From: a virus
Length of the DNA stretch: 21,808 nucleotides
Strand: one strand, 5' to 3'
IMG/VR virus record: IMGVR_UViG_3300045733_000028
Coordinates: 1 to 21,808 of that record
Shown here: piece after piece, positions 1 to 9,763 of the stretch
How the letters are laid out: each line of letters begins with the position of its first letter
Numbering within the stretch: position 1 is the stretch's first letter
Notes under the pieces: model-generated
What the model was told of the DNA's origin: nothing
What the model saw: the letters and a program-made list of their open reading frames with translations, nothing else
Databases searched by the model: none
Made by a program: the position numbers and the translations under genes

Positions 1-3000
1 TAGTTCATCTACGCCACCTATTTCTTCTACCCACTTTACCCAACTATCAGGTACTGGAACCATACATTCTGCTTCGTTTATTCCGTCTTTACCCAGACTA
101 TAAAACTTAAGTTTTCTATCATAGAAGTATCCAGGTTCCTGAACATACATTTCTCCATGAGATTTTCTATGGATAACGTTATTCTTAACCATAGCAGTAA
201 GAATAGGTTCTACTCTATTAGCATCAGTAAATAGGTCAAAGACTTTCTCTTTACTATCTATAACTCCTTTAAGCCCCTCCATCATGTTATCAGGAAGGAT
301 TCTTGTATAGAACTGATCTTTTAATTCCTTATAGAATGTCTCTTCTGCTGTTTTATCTTTTAAACCATAACCATTCTTATCTTCAGTAACACCTAGTTTA
401 CCCAATACTTTATCCCAGTTACGTTTAGTTAATTCATTTATAGCAGCATCACGTTCTTTTATATTGTCAGCCAAGTCTTTAAACTCAGGAAGAAGTTTAC
501 CATTATTGTGAGTATCAGCGTATATATTTGAAGTTAACTGTATAGAAGCAGTTACTCTATTCTTATCTCTTTCCTGTATATCTAACTGAGTACCTATATC
601 ATTATATGAAAGTTCTGTAGTAATGTGTTTAGGCGTTATCATATCTCCTTTACGTATATCTATAGCGTTAGGATAATACTCACCTTTCATTACTTCCTGA
701 TCACTAAATATATCAACATCATTTTGTAACATTGAAAGATATAACTTTAATGCGTCTCTACCAAGTAATGATGGCATAGCAGGGCCTACAGAAGATTTCA
801 ATATTGATAATGTACCAGTATTACTTTCTATATTACTACCAGTCATACCTGCACCTAATGGTTTTTCAGGTGGTAACTGACCAAGTTTATCAAGAGTTAT
901 TCTTTCTCCTTCAAACATAGGAGCATATGATACTTTACCATGAGTGTGTCTTGAAAATACACCAGTAGTAAACATCTTCTTATTAGCATCTTTCCATATA
1001 GCGTTAAGTTCAGGATCAGCAATAACTTGTAATGCTAGTTTCTGCATTTCATATTGATAGATAGGTTCATGCATATCATCTTTCCATGTACCTTCTCTAG
1101 CCTTAAATCCTCTTACGTAATCAAGTGTTGCAAAAGAATGACCATCTATTATCTTAGCTTTACCCTTACCGTAGTCTGAACTAATGGCAACTAAGTCTGC
1201 TCTTTCACTTTCATTTCTTATAGGAGAACCTATTATAATTTTAACATTTTTATTGTGAGATTCACCGTTAGCCTTTGGATAATATGTATTAAGATGATCT
1301 ATTGTTAAATCATCATTGTTTGTTTGCATTCTAGTTGAACCAGAAGATGTAGTTCTCTTTTCAAGATCTTTAATACTTTTATAACCTCTTGGATCACCAA
1401 AGAATAATTTAAACTGTTCCTGTTGCCCAATGAAATAGTTATATGAATGTTGAAGTATAAGTCTATCGAGATTATCAGTTGTTATCCATCTATTACCATC
1501 TGTAGGTAATCCCATGTATTTAGAACCAGATACAGTCTCAGGATTTAATCCAGGTATTGCCCATTTACCATTACCTTTATCTATGATAAGTCTACCTTCT
1601 TTGAGAGATTCCTTTGTAAAATCATTAGTCTTAATTATATGATTATCAAAGGCACTTTCAATACCTTGACGATTATTGGATATAAAGTCTTCTACAAAAC
1701 CTTTCATAGTATCCAAATCATAGTCTTCAGGTATATCCTTGCTATTCAGGAACTCCTCTAGTGATTCAACACTTTTTTCATCATGAATAAACTTAAATAT
1801 ACCAAGTTCTTTACCATTCTCTGAGTAATGAGCAAGCTTAGAACCAAACCTTAAGTCTTTTGGATAAGCCCTTAATGATAGAGATGTCAATAGTTCATCT
1901 CTAAGATAACCCATCATTTTATTTGAGAATTGTAACTGGGATGCGTTCCATTCTGTATCCTGTATTTTCACAGCATATTCAGGAGATCTCTCTGCCATCC
2001 TCTTAGATGGTATAATATTTCTTAAGATTGCATCAAATGTAGACATCTTATAGTCTGCGAAGTTAGCATGTTTAAGTTCTCTACTAGCACCTGATTCATC
2101 TCTTATACCTTTAATAACATGAAGTTCTAATTGCCCTTCACCTGAAGCAATAAGTTTCCAATACTCTGAACTAGTTGTATATAGGTTACCTTCTTCACCA
2201 TCAAAAGGCATGATGTTTTTAAGTACATCTGGTACAGGAACAGGTTTACCTTTAGCTGCTTTAACTGCTAATGCATATTCATTTACCCTATTAAGTACTT
2301 CAGATAAATGAGAGTTTCTAGTTATAGACCATTCCATATTACCCTCTTGGTTAAAATAGGAAAGATCTGCGTTATTTAATATATATTTTGATGCTTTATC
2401 AAGTAGTTTATCAACACTACCCTGAATTTGTATCTTATTACGGTCATAGAGGTCATTTAAGCTCACATCTCTACCCTCACGGATAGCGACCTTCATTTCA
2501 GCCTTAAGTTTGTCTAAGTACACAGAAACCTCTTTTATAGCACCTACTGTAGCAGGATTACCATTAACATCTATTCCTAGATTATCAAGTATAGTTTTAG
2601 GATCAACCTTACTCTCCAAATCTTTAAGTAAAACTTTAGTGTTTACACTATAGTCATTCTTAGTTTTATCAAATGATATATAACGAGAGTCTTTACTTTT
2701 AGCTAAATCCATAGCGTTGTTTACCCATACATTCTTTGTAACAGACTTATCTGTTTCATTTGCCATATTAGCATATGTAACAACACCATTATTCTTAACT
2801 ATCTCAAGTGTAGGGATATTCTTGTTTGTAGCAAATACATTATAGAACTGATTACGTAACCTAAATTGAGTAAGACTAAGTTGTTTAGCATCCCCGCCTA
2901 AATACTTATATAGAAGTTTAAACGAATCATTTGATTTAGATAAATACTTAAGTTTAGTCATTACGCTATCCATAGAAGTAAGTTTGGTGAGATTATTAAA

Positions 3001-6000
3001 CAACGTATTCATTGTATTATTAAACTCAACATTACTATATGTTCCAAACTCTTCATTAGGAAAAGCTTTGAACTTATAATTACCGCCAGTTGCTTCTTTA
3101 GCAGTAACATTAGGTAATGATCCTATAAGGAATCTTATAGCAGAAGGAACTCTATCCTTCATAGGCCTTATAAAACTTTCTTCATGATACTGCCCAGGAG
3201 TGTCATCATGCTCTTCTGCATTCCTTTCTCTCATATCAACTTTATACTGGGTCATATAAAGTCTATGCTGATCTTCAAACTCCTTCCAGTTATCAAGTAC
3301 ATCTTTAAATGGAAAATCTTTATCTTTTACTCCATTAGCTTTTGCAGTCTCTCTATCAAGCATGTAGTCTTTCTTGATACGATCATATATCTCATTAGGA
3401 GTATCTTTAAATAGTAATTCTCCACCCTTACCAACATCTTCTCTAATCTGATCAAAGAATCTAAAGTTTAGATCTTTAACCAGTGCTAACTGTTTAACTG
3501 GATCTACTTTAGCTATTCTATCAAATGTTTCTGATGCTGTTCTAACTGGATTAGTGAATGTACCATTTTTAATAGCGTTAAAAGCTTCTTCAATTTGATC
3601 TTTAGAAGCAGTATCAAACTTAGCACTCATGCCAAGATGAGTAAACACTTTGTTAACAAAACCTTTTAATGCTTGTAATATCTTTTCAAATACAGTTTTC
3701 TGTACTTCTTGCCCTTTATTAAATTTATAATGACCATCCTGCATCATAAAATCTCTAAACTCTTCAGCTAGATGTTCTTCTGCCTGCCTATCTGTCATAT
3801 CATTATTACCAAGTCTCTTGCGAGTTTCATTATATAATGATTCCTGTATACCTTTATCCACAAACACATTACTCCATGTATGAAATGCCTCATGAAATAC
3901 AGTACCTTCCTCAGCTAAATCACTAAGTAGTACCTTACTACCTTTAGATAACTGCCCCCATAACTTACCATCAATAAGTTCAGGATGACTTTCTATAGGA
4001 AACTCAGGAAACTTTTCTTTAAACCATACCTTAGCAGCATCTATATTTTCTCTTTTATAACTAGTCTCATTACGAGCTAATCTATCAAAACTAACATTAA
4101 TCTCTTTACCTCCCTCTGCCTTTTCAGCAATCTGCTGATCAAACTCCTCTTTAGTGAAAGATTCTTTTACATCATCAGATGCATCTTCATACTTAGGGGT
4201 TACAATAGGTTTTTCATTAGCAACTACAGGAATAACCTCATCTGCTTTAACTTCTTTCTTGTTAAGGTCTACTTCAGGAGCAATAGTCTTATCCACAGAT
4301 ACAGACATCTTAGTAGTAACGTTACCACCATCTTTATTCTTAGAGGATATATCTATATCGTTAAAGTTTTCTAAATCTACTTCTCCTCTTGTTAATTTAC
4401 TAGCTATAGCTTTAGCTACATTTTGTGTAGTAACACCACTTTTAGTATCTTTAGCTTTTACATCAGGATGTTCAAAGTCTACTTTACCTGTCTTAGGATC
4501 ATAATTAAAGTAAAAATCTACTTTACTACCATCTTTTTTAGTCTGTGTGGCTTTTAATAGTAGCGTACCCCCCTGTTTAGCCACTTTAGTCTGGAGTGGT
4601 TCTTCGCCCCTTACATGGGTATTGAGTGACTGATTACTATACTGTGGAGATTTAGCTAGCGCCATATTTCTACCAGCCATAGATTTTGACTTAGAAAGCG
4701 GAACAAGTTCTACAGTACCTTTAGATTTAGCACTTTGTTCTCCACTAAATAAGAAACCTTTATACCCACCATCTGCCCTTCTCCAGTTAATAGCTTCTAG
4801 ATCTAATTTATTATTTACACGATATTCAGTAAAGTCAGCATTAGTTTGTAATGATTTATAATCAAAATTCCAATATTTTGTAGCAAGGAAATCTTTGAAT
4901 GCTTGTACTTTCTCAGGAGCAGAACCATCTAATAACTCTTTTGTTTCTATCTGACCACTACCAAATACAATAGTTTTATATTTATCTTCAATAACCTCAC
5001 CTTTAGTATTTGTGTCTTTAACAAGAACTAATTTGTAATCATGTGCATAATCTCTTGCCTGTATACTAGTTTCGCCATTGAAGAATATTGCTTTCTTTAA
5101 ATACTCCAGCACAGAACCATAATCTTTCTTATACTCTGCAACATATTTAAACAAATTTAACACATTGTTAACATCCTTTGTCTCATCAAGAGTCTTAGGT
5201 TTAACAGGTTCCAGTCTATTGTTATAGATAACATAAGCATAACCTTTATCTACCTTGTATTCAGTACCGCTAATAGTTAATGATTCTTCACCTTCACCTG
5301 GACGAAATACCCTAAACTGTAACGCATTTAAATTCTCATTTATAGCATCTTTTAAGTCTACTTCTTTACCTTTTTCCTTAACCCCAGGATTAACTGCATC
5401 TATGTCAAGTATAGCAGGTTCATCTAATACTCTGGTTCTAAACTGTAGGAACTTTTCTTGTTGAGTTTGAAAGTCTTTATCTACAACATCTTCAGCTTCA
5501 GCCAATAGACCCTTTCTAACTTCAGGATTATCTTCTAATCCTTCATTAGTTATCTTTTGATCTATATATTCCTGTTCTGCCTGTTTAAATGAGAATCTTG
5601 TACTCTGTTTATCCGTTCTTCTAACAAGACTTTCCTCACCTAATGATGAGAATGCAAGATGAGTTTTCTGTCCCGATGTAACTTTAGCAAGAGGACTACC
5701 GTTATCATCTGTTAACAGAAACATGTTAGGATTATCGTAATGTATAGCTACAGTCTTAATATCATTCTTAGCTGTCTCTATAGCCTTGGTTTTCTTTGAA
5801 ACAGGAAGTTTATCTATTTGTTCTATCGTTAACAGTTTTTCACCTGTCCAAAACCTTAAACCACGTCTTAATTTAGCGTTCTTTAATGCTTGATCATAAG
5901 TAACAGTCTTAAGTGCATACTTAGGAGTCTTTTCTCTTTTGGTCTCTTCTTCACCTTCAGTTTTACCAACACTTCTTTTATACGCATGATTGTTTACAAA

Positions 6001-9000
6001 TACAAACCATCTGGCTGCATCATCCCCACTCTCAGGATTAACAACTACTTCTTTTTGAGTTCCTGATGTAATAGTTAAGAATGAATTGAATCCTTTATAA
6101 GGATGTCTAGCTTGATCTTCAAATCCACCTACAGGCCTAACTCTAAGTTGTGCAAACGTTTCTTCAGCTCCACTTTCAAAGTCTGGAGCTTTCTTACCAT
6201 CTACCCTACTCTTCTCATATAGATCAGGTGTGCCAAAGAAGTTATTTAAAGACTTCTTATATCCTTTAAATATCTCATTAAACCTACTACTGGCTATACG
6301 CCTACCATATTCGAATTTAGATTGAGCCTCAGCATACTTAGCCTCAGCTTCTTTGCTATCTTTTAGTATCTCTTCGGCATCAGATAGTTTCTGCCGAGTA
6401 TTCTCCATCTGATCAGCAAGACTAACTTCTTCACTTGGGAAGACATAACCTTCTGTGTCAGCCTCTCTAAGATCTTTAACTTTATTAGCTAAAGTCTCAT
6501 GTATAATATTTAACTTATCTACTTCGGATATATCTTGTCTATATTTCAAATCAGATATATCTATACCTAATTTCTTAGCAAGTTGTGTATGATAACCTTT
6601 AAGGAGGCGTCTTGTGTTGGCTATAAGTGTTTCAGCTGCATCTATAGCATCCCTACTAGCTTTAAGCATAACCATAGCATTTTGTTCTTCACCTATACTA
6701 TAGTCTCTTAACTTCTTAAGTGTCTCAAGAGGTAGTTCTTCAGAAGCCCTAGCCCTTTCAATTTCTGCATTAAATGTAGTAATTTTATCTTTATTCTTGG
6801 ATATACGAGACTCTAACTCACTATTTTTATCTTTGAGACTTGATATTTCATCCCTTATTTGACTTTCGGTTTGATATAATCTAACTATCCTACCAGCCTC
6901 TTCTTTAGTACCAGTATAGATTTTCTTATTAGATTTAAGTTCAGTAAGCAGTGCATTACGATGTTCTTCAGTAAATTTGGATAATCTACCTGTGAGATAT
7001 TTAATTCTATCTTTATTTACCTTAGCATCCTTATGATACTTCTCTATACCGTTCTTATAATCATCAATTACTCCACGATAGTAATCTACTGCAGCCTTAG
7101 TTTGTTGAAACTTCCTCTGCTCGTCTGGAGTTTTATATTGTTCTATATCAGTAACTTTAAATTTACTTCTACCATCAGAGTATTCCTCCATACTGTTAAG
7201 ATACGTAGTCCTATCAGCACCACGCCTATCTGATGGAAGTTCGTTACCTTCCTTATCAAACTTTACTTCCCTTACGTTGAGACTACCTGCTTTATTAGGT
7301 TCGCCTACTTCAGCAAGTACTTTTTGTGTCTTACCATCTTTACCTATAAAGGTTATCCTTACAACGCCACGATGAGTAACTTGCCTAGATACACTTGGTA
7401 TCTTAGTTGGGGTAAGTTCTCCTTGATGCATTAGGTTGATAGTCTTATCTACATCACTGTAATCCTCAACTAGATTATTCTGCTTCCATAGTTCTTTTAG
7501 ACCAGGATCATTTATCTGATTAGAAGAAGCATCTATAATTGCTTTCTTTAATTCTGGAGCTTTAGTTATCTTGTCATTAAAAGCCTTCTGTAGATACTTT
7601 TCGTCATATTGTTTATTTAACTCTTCCCCAACCCTTTTATATAGATTAACTAACCTCTTAACATTGTTTATATCTCTAGAGATTTGTATCTGTTCAGACT
7701 TATCATATTTACTCTTATTAGCCTCAAAGTTATCATTTAAATCTTTAACCATATCCTGACTAACCTCAGTTACTTTAGAGGTTATCCCACCTTTAGGATT
7801 AGTTGCAAGAGTTTTTAATACCTCTTTTATTCTATCCATAGAATATTCAAGATCTACCTTAGATGATAGTTTAGCATTTCTAGTGGTTTCACTGAATGCA
7901 AGTAGATCATCTTTAGTTGAATCTTTAAATGGTTTTACTTTAAAACTAAGAGGATGTGTGTCTTGAACCTGATCATATATTTTCTGGAACTTATCTAGTT
8001 TATCCAGCAGTTTGCCTTTGAGTGATTCTACCTGGCCTGTCTCTATACCAAGTTGATCAAGATCTTGCTGTTTCTCTTTATCAGCAAGCATATTAATATG
8101 CCTTTTAAATAGTTCTTTACCTCCTTCTATCTGTACCCAATTTAACATATAGTCAAAATGAATAAGGTTAGAAAGGTAATCATACAACTCTTTGTCTCCA
8201 GTCTTAAACGCCTCTATCGCCTGTTCTCTTATAGCACCATTATGTATTAACTGAAAACATCCTTGTTCAAGTTTATCAAAATCATAATCATATGTACCAT
8301 CTTCTTTCATTACAGGTTTACCATCCTTTGTCTTTGCAAAGTCTTTACTTTCTTTAAGATAGTTTACATAGTTATTTCTTAATAGTTCATTATAAGCACT
8401 AGCCAGTTTCTCTTCGCCACCACCTTTCTGAAGTTCACCGAATCCTGCCATTCCAGCACCGAGTATAGCGTTTAGTATTACACCACTCCATACTTTAGAT
8501 GATTTACTATCATCCGTTAAATCAGATAGGAACTGATCAACAATAGTTCCCATACTAAACTCTTTATTTTTATCTGTTGCAACTTCACCGATAGCTCCTG
8601 CTCCTGCTCCAAATACTAGTCCCATAGTAGCAGCTCCTTTTAAAGGCCCTTTAGCCTTATCCCATACCTTTACTCCTAGTGAAGACTCAGGAACTTTCTC
8701 TGCTATCTCTGTAGCACCTTCAGGTATAGTTTTATCTAATGCCCTAGTTACAGCAGATCTACCTGCTGCTTTAGATACAGTTTCAGAACGATTAAACCCA
8801 TTAAATAACCACTTCTGTTCTAGAAATGCTGGCCCTATAAATAGTGCAGCATTAGCCTTAAAACTATTACTAGCAGCTTTACCTGCTCCGGCTACATCGT
8901 TAGGATATTGATCAAGATATGTATTAAAAGCATCCATTCCAGATGCAGCAGACATGTATGTAGTATTAACAATAGTCGAAGTCCAGTCATTAAGTAACCC

Positions 9001-9744
9001 TGCAGTTTTACCAGAGGTTAGTCCAACTTCTGCTTTTTTAGCAACGTCTGCTAATTCAAATGCTGGTTGTATTAGTTTTTCAGCTGGAGTAAATATATTC
9101 TTAATTGCTGCTCCTGCACCAGCTAAACCTTCTCCAACTTTCATCCATCTAGTTATAGCACCTGGTGCTAACATACCTACAAGAAAACCTACGCCATTAG
9201 CTCCTTCTGTTGACCAAAAAGACGATGAAGATAATTTATCAAACAGATCACCATTCTCTACACCTTTTGGTGTGTACACAGGTAAGCCATTATTCTGAAG
9301 ATTTTGATTGAATTTATCAAGAGAATTAATCCAAGTATTGTTAAATGAATTAGCGTATTCTTTAGGATCAAATCCATTACCCGCCCATTCGAGAGCTCCA
9401 CCTATATAACCTGGCATTTTTAATACCTCAGTAGCAGCAGTAGTTGCAGCTCTTGGTATAAAGTATAGCAATCTCTCCCCAACCGATTCCGATTGAGCCA
9501 TAACCTCTGGAAGATCTACTCCTTCAACAGGAGCATTAGTTCCAAGTCTACTTTTAATTTTGGAAAAAGGGATATTCCCAGGAAGAGAGGCTTCTCTACT
9601 AGGAGATGTTGAAAAATCTTGTTCTGATTTTCGTTGTAACCTAGTTTTTAAACTTTCAGGTTCTCCAGGATTTGTAATTTCCGGAGACGAAGCATCCTGG
9701 GGAAGAATAGGTTCTTGCCCTAGCACATTTTCACTATCTACCAT
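1..9744 (-). CDS. Giant virion protein, 5' part: ejection region, zincin and virion RNA polymerase-like region (partial)
   Basis: Reading the minus strand from the ATG at 9744-9742 gives 3248 codons without a stop to base 1, so the protein is longer than 3248 residues and its C-terminus is off the window. An in-frame TAA at 9757-9759 makes this the first ATG; no Shine-Dalgarno is visible. Layout by residue: 80-450, Gly/Ala-rich hydrophobic stretches (about 181-200, 369-388, 418-436); 450-900, mostly helical; 925-1160, Lys/Glu-rich coiled coil; 1180-1820, unclassified mixed segments; 1820-1890, charged linker; 1900-2030, metallopeptidase-like domain with HEAFH at 1951-1955 and Glu 1994/1995; 2600-3248, motifs LFFGDPRGYK (2780-2789), a Tyr-Arg...Gly-x-Trp...Tyr block (2872-2898) and VPVPDSWVKW (3229-3238). 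From memory of crAss-like giant proteins, this last region precedes the DxDxD motif of the virion RNA polymerase. The gene follows the cargo genes directly. The crAss-like assignment is strong; the polymerase assignment is good but lacks the active site. Confidence 0.85.
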   Translation of the reverse strand, partial: MVDSENVLGQEPILPQDASSPEITNPGEPESLKTRLQRKSEQDFSTSPSREASLPGNIPFSKIKSRLGTNAPVEGVDLPEVMAQSESVGERLLYFIPRAATTAATEVLKMPGYIGGALEWAGNGFDPKEYANSFNNTWINSLDKFNQNLQNNGLPVYTPKGVENGDLFDKLSSSSFWSTEGANGVGFLVGMLAPGAITRWMKVGEGLAGAGAAIKNIFTPAEKLIQPAFELADVAKKAEVGLTSGKTAGLLNDWTSTIVNTTYMSAASGMDAFNTYLDQYPNDVAGAGKAASNSFKANAALFIGPAFLEQKWLFNGFNRSETVSKAAGRSAVTRALDKTIPEGATEIAEKVPESSLGVKVWDKAKGPLKGAATMGLVFGAGAGAIGEVATDKNKEFSMGTIVDQFLSDLTDDSKSSKVWSGVILNAILGAGMAGFGELQKGGGEEKLASAYNELLRNNYVNYLKESKDFAKTKDGKPVMKEDGTYDYDFDKLEQGCFQLIHNGAIREQAIEAFKTGDKELYDYLSNLIHFDYMLNWVQIEGGKELFKRHINMLADKEKQQDLDQLGIETGQVESLKGKLLDKLDKFQKIYDQVQDTHPLSFKVKPFKDSTKDDLLAFSETTRNAKLSSKVDLEYSMDRIKEVLKTLATNPKGGITSKVTEVSQDMVKDLNDNFEANKSKYDKSEQIQISRDINNVKRLVNLYKRVGEELNKQYDEKYLQKAFNDKITKAPELKKAIIDASSNQINDPGLKELWKQNNLVEDYSDVDKTINLMHQGELTPTKIPSVSRQVTHRGVVRITFIGKDGKTQKVLAEVGEPNKAGSLNVREVKFDKEGNELPSDRRGADRTTYLNSMEEYSDGRSKFKVTDIEQYKTPDEQRKFQQTKAAVDYYRGVIDDYKNGIEKYHKDAKVNKDRIKYLTGRLSKFTEEHRNALLTELKSNKKIYTGTKEEAGRIVRLYQTESQIRDEISSLKDKNSELESRISKNKDKITTFNAEIERARASEELPLETLKKLRDYSIGEEQNAMVMLKASRDAIDAAETLIANTRRLLKGYHTQLAKKLGIDISDLKYRQDISEVDKLNIIHETLANKVKDLREADTEGYVFPSEEVSLADQMENTRQKLSDAEEILKDSKEAEAKYAEAQSKFEYGRRIASSRFNEIFKGYKKSLNNFFGTPDLYEKSRVDGKKAPDFESGAEETFAQLRVRPVGGFEDQARHPYKGFNSFLTITSGTQKEVVVNPESGDDAARWFVFVNNHAYKRSVGKTEGEEETKREKTPKYALKTVTYDQALKNAKLRRGLRFWTGEKLLTIEQIDKLPVSKKTKAIETAKNDIKTVAIHYDNPNMFLLTDDNGSPLAKVTSGQKTHLAFSSLGEESLVRRTDKQSTRFSFKQAEQEYIDQKITNEGLEDNPEVRKGLLAEAEDVVDKDFQTQQEKFLQFRTRVLDEPAILDIDAVNPGVKEKGKEVDLKDAINENLNALQFRVFRPGEGEESLTISGTEYKVDKGYAYVIYNNRLEPVKPKTLDETKDVNNVLNLFKYVAEYKKDYGSVLEYLKKAIFFNGETSIQARDYAHDYKLVLVKDTNTKGEVIEDKYKTIVFGSGQIETKELLDGSAPEKVQAFKDFLATKYWNFDYKSLQTNADFTEYRVNNKLDLEAINWRRADGGYKGFLFSGEQSAKSKGTVELVPLSKSKSMAGRNMALAKSPQYSNQSLNTHVRGEEPLQTKVAKQGGTLLLKATQTKKDGSKVDFYFNYDPKTGKVDFEHPDVKAKDTKSGVTTQNVAKAIASKLTRGEVDLENFNDIDISSKNKDGGNVTTKMSVSVDKTIAPEVDLNKKEVKADEVIPVVANEKPIVTPKYEDASDDVKESFTKEEFDQQIAEKAEGGKEINVSFDRLARNETSYKRENIDAAKVWFKEKFPEFPIESHPELIDGKLWGQLSKGSKVLLSDLAEEGTVFHEAFHTWSNVFVDKGIQESLYNETRKRLGNNDMTDRQAEEHLAEEFRDFMMQDGHYKFNKGQEVQKTVFEKILQALKGFVNKVFTHLGMSAKFDTASKDQIEEAFNAIKNGTFTNPVRTASETFDRIAKVDPVKQLALVKDLNFRFFDQIREDVGKGGELLFKDTPNEIYDRIKKDYMLDRETAKANGVKDKDFPFKDVLDNWKEFEDQHRLYMTQYKVDMRERNAEEHDDTPGQYHEESFIRPMKDRVPSAIRFLIGSLPNVTAKEATGGNYKFKAFPNEEFGTYSNVEFNNTMNTLFNNLTKLTSMDSVMTKLKYLSKSNDSFKLLYKYLGGDAKQLSLTQFRLRNQFYNVFATNKNIPTLEIVKNNGVVTYANMANETDKSVTKNVWVNNAMDLAKSKDSRYISFDKTKNDYSVNTKVLLKDLESKVDPKTILDNLGIDVNGNPATVGAIKEVSVYLDKLKAEMKVAIREGRDVSLNDLYDRNKIQIQGSVDKLLDKASKYILNNADLSYFNQEGNMEWSITRNSHLSEVLNRVNEYALAVKAAKGKPVPVPDVLKNIMPFDGEEGNLYTTSSEYWKLIASGEGQLELHVIKGIRDESGASRELKHANFADYKMSTFDAILRNIIPSKRMAERSPEYAVKIQDTEWNASQLQFSNKMMGYLRDELLTSLSLRAYPKDLRFGSKLAHYSENGKELGIFKFIHDEKSVESLEEFLNSKDIPEDYDLDTMKGFVEDFISNNRQGIESAFDNHIIKTNDFTKESLKEGRLIIDKGNGKWAIPGLNPETVSGSKYMGLPTDGNRWITTDNLDRLILQHSYNYFIGQQEQFKLFFGDPRGYKSIKDLEKRTTSSGSTRMQTNNDDLTIDHLNTYYPKANGESHNKNVKIIIGSPIRNESERADLVAISSDYGKGKAKIIDGHSFATLDYVRGFKAREGTWKDDMHEPIYQYEMQKLALQVIADPELNAIWKDANKKMFTTGVFSRHTHGKVSYAPMFEGERITLDKLGQLPPEKPLGAGMTGSNIESNTGTLSILKSSVGPAMPSLLGRDALKLYLSMLQNDVDIFSDQEVMKGEYYPNAIDIRKGDMITPKHITTELSYNDIGTQLDIQERDKNRVTASIQLTSNIYADTHNNGKLLPEFKDLADNIKERDAAINELTKRNWDKVLGKLGVTEDKNGYGLKDKTAEETFYKELKDQFYTRILPDNMMEGLKGVIDSKEKVFDLFTDANRVEPILTAMVKNNVIHRKSHGEMYVQEPGYFYDRKLKFYSLGKDGINEAECMVPVPDSWVKWVEEIGGVDEL

Positions 9745-9763
9745 ACTAATAAATGATTAATAA

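Noticed and set aside
1708-1731. DYDLD (residues 2674-2678 of the giant protein) looks like the polymerase DxDxD motif.
   Set aside because: It lies upstream of the GDP and Trp blocks, whereas the catalytic motif in the remembered family order lies downstream of them. Its surroundings (PEDYDLDTMKGFV) lack the Gly-Ser-Asp-Phe context.
3184-9760. Plus-strand ORFs of 62-116 codons across the left part (for example 4154-4504 and 8954-9298).
   Set aside because: All lie opposite the giant minus-strand gene, show no recognisable domain, and have compositions expected from antisense reading of AT-rich coding DNA.
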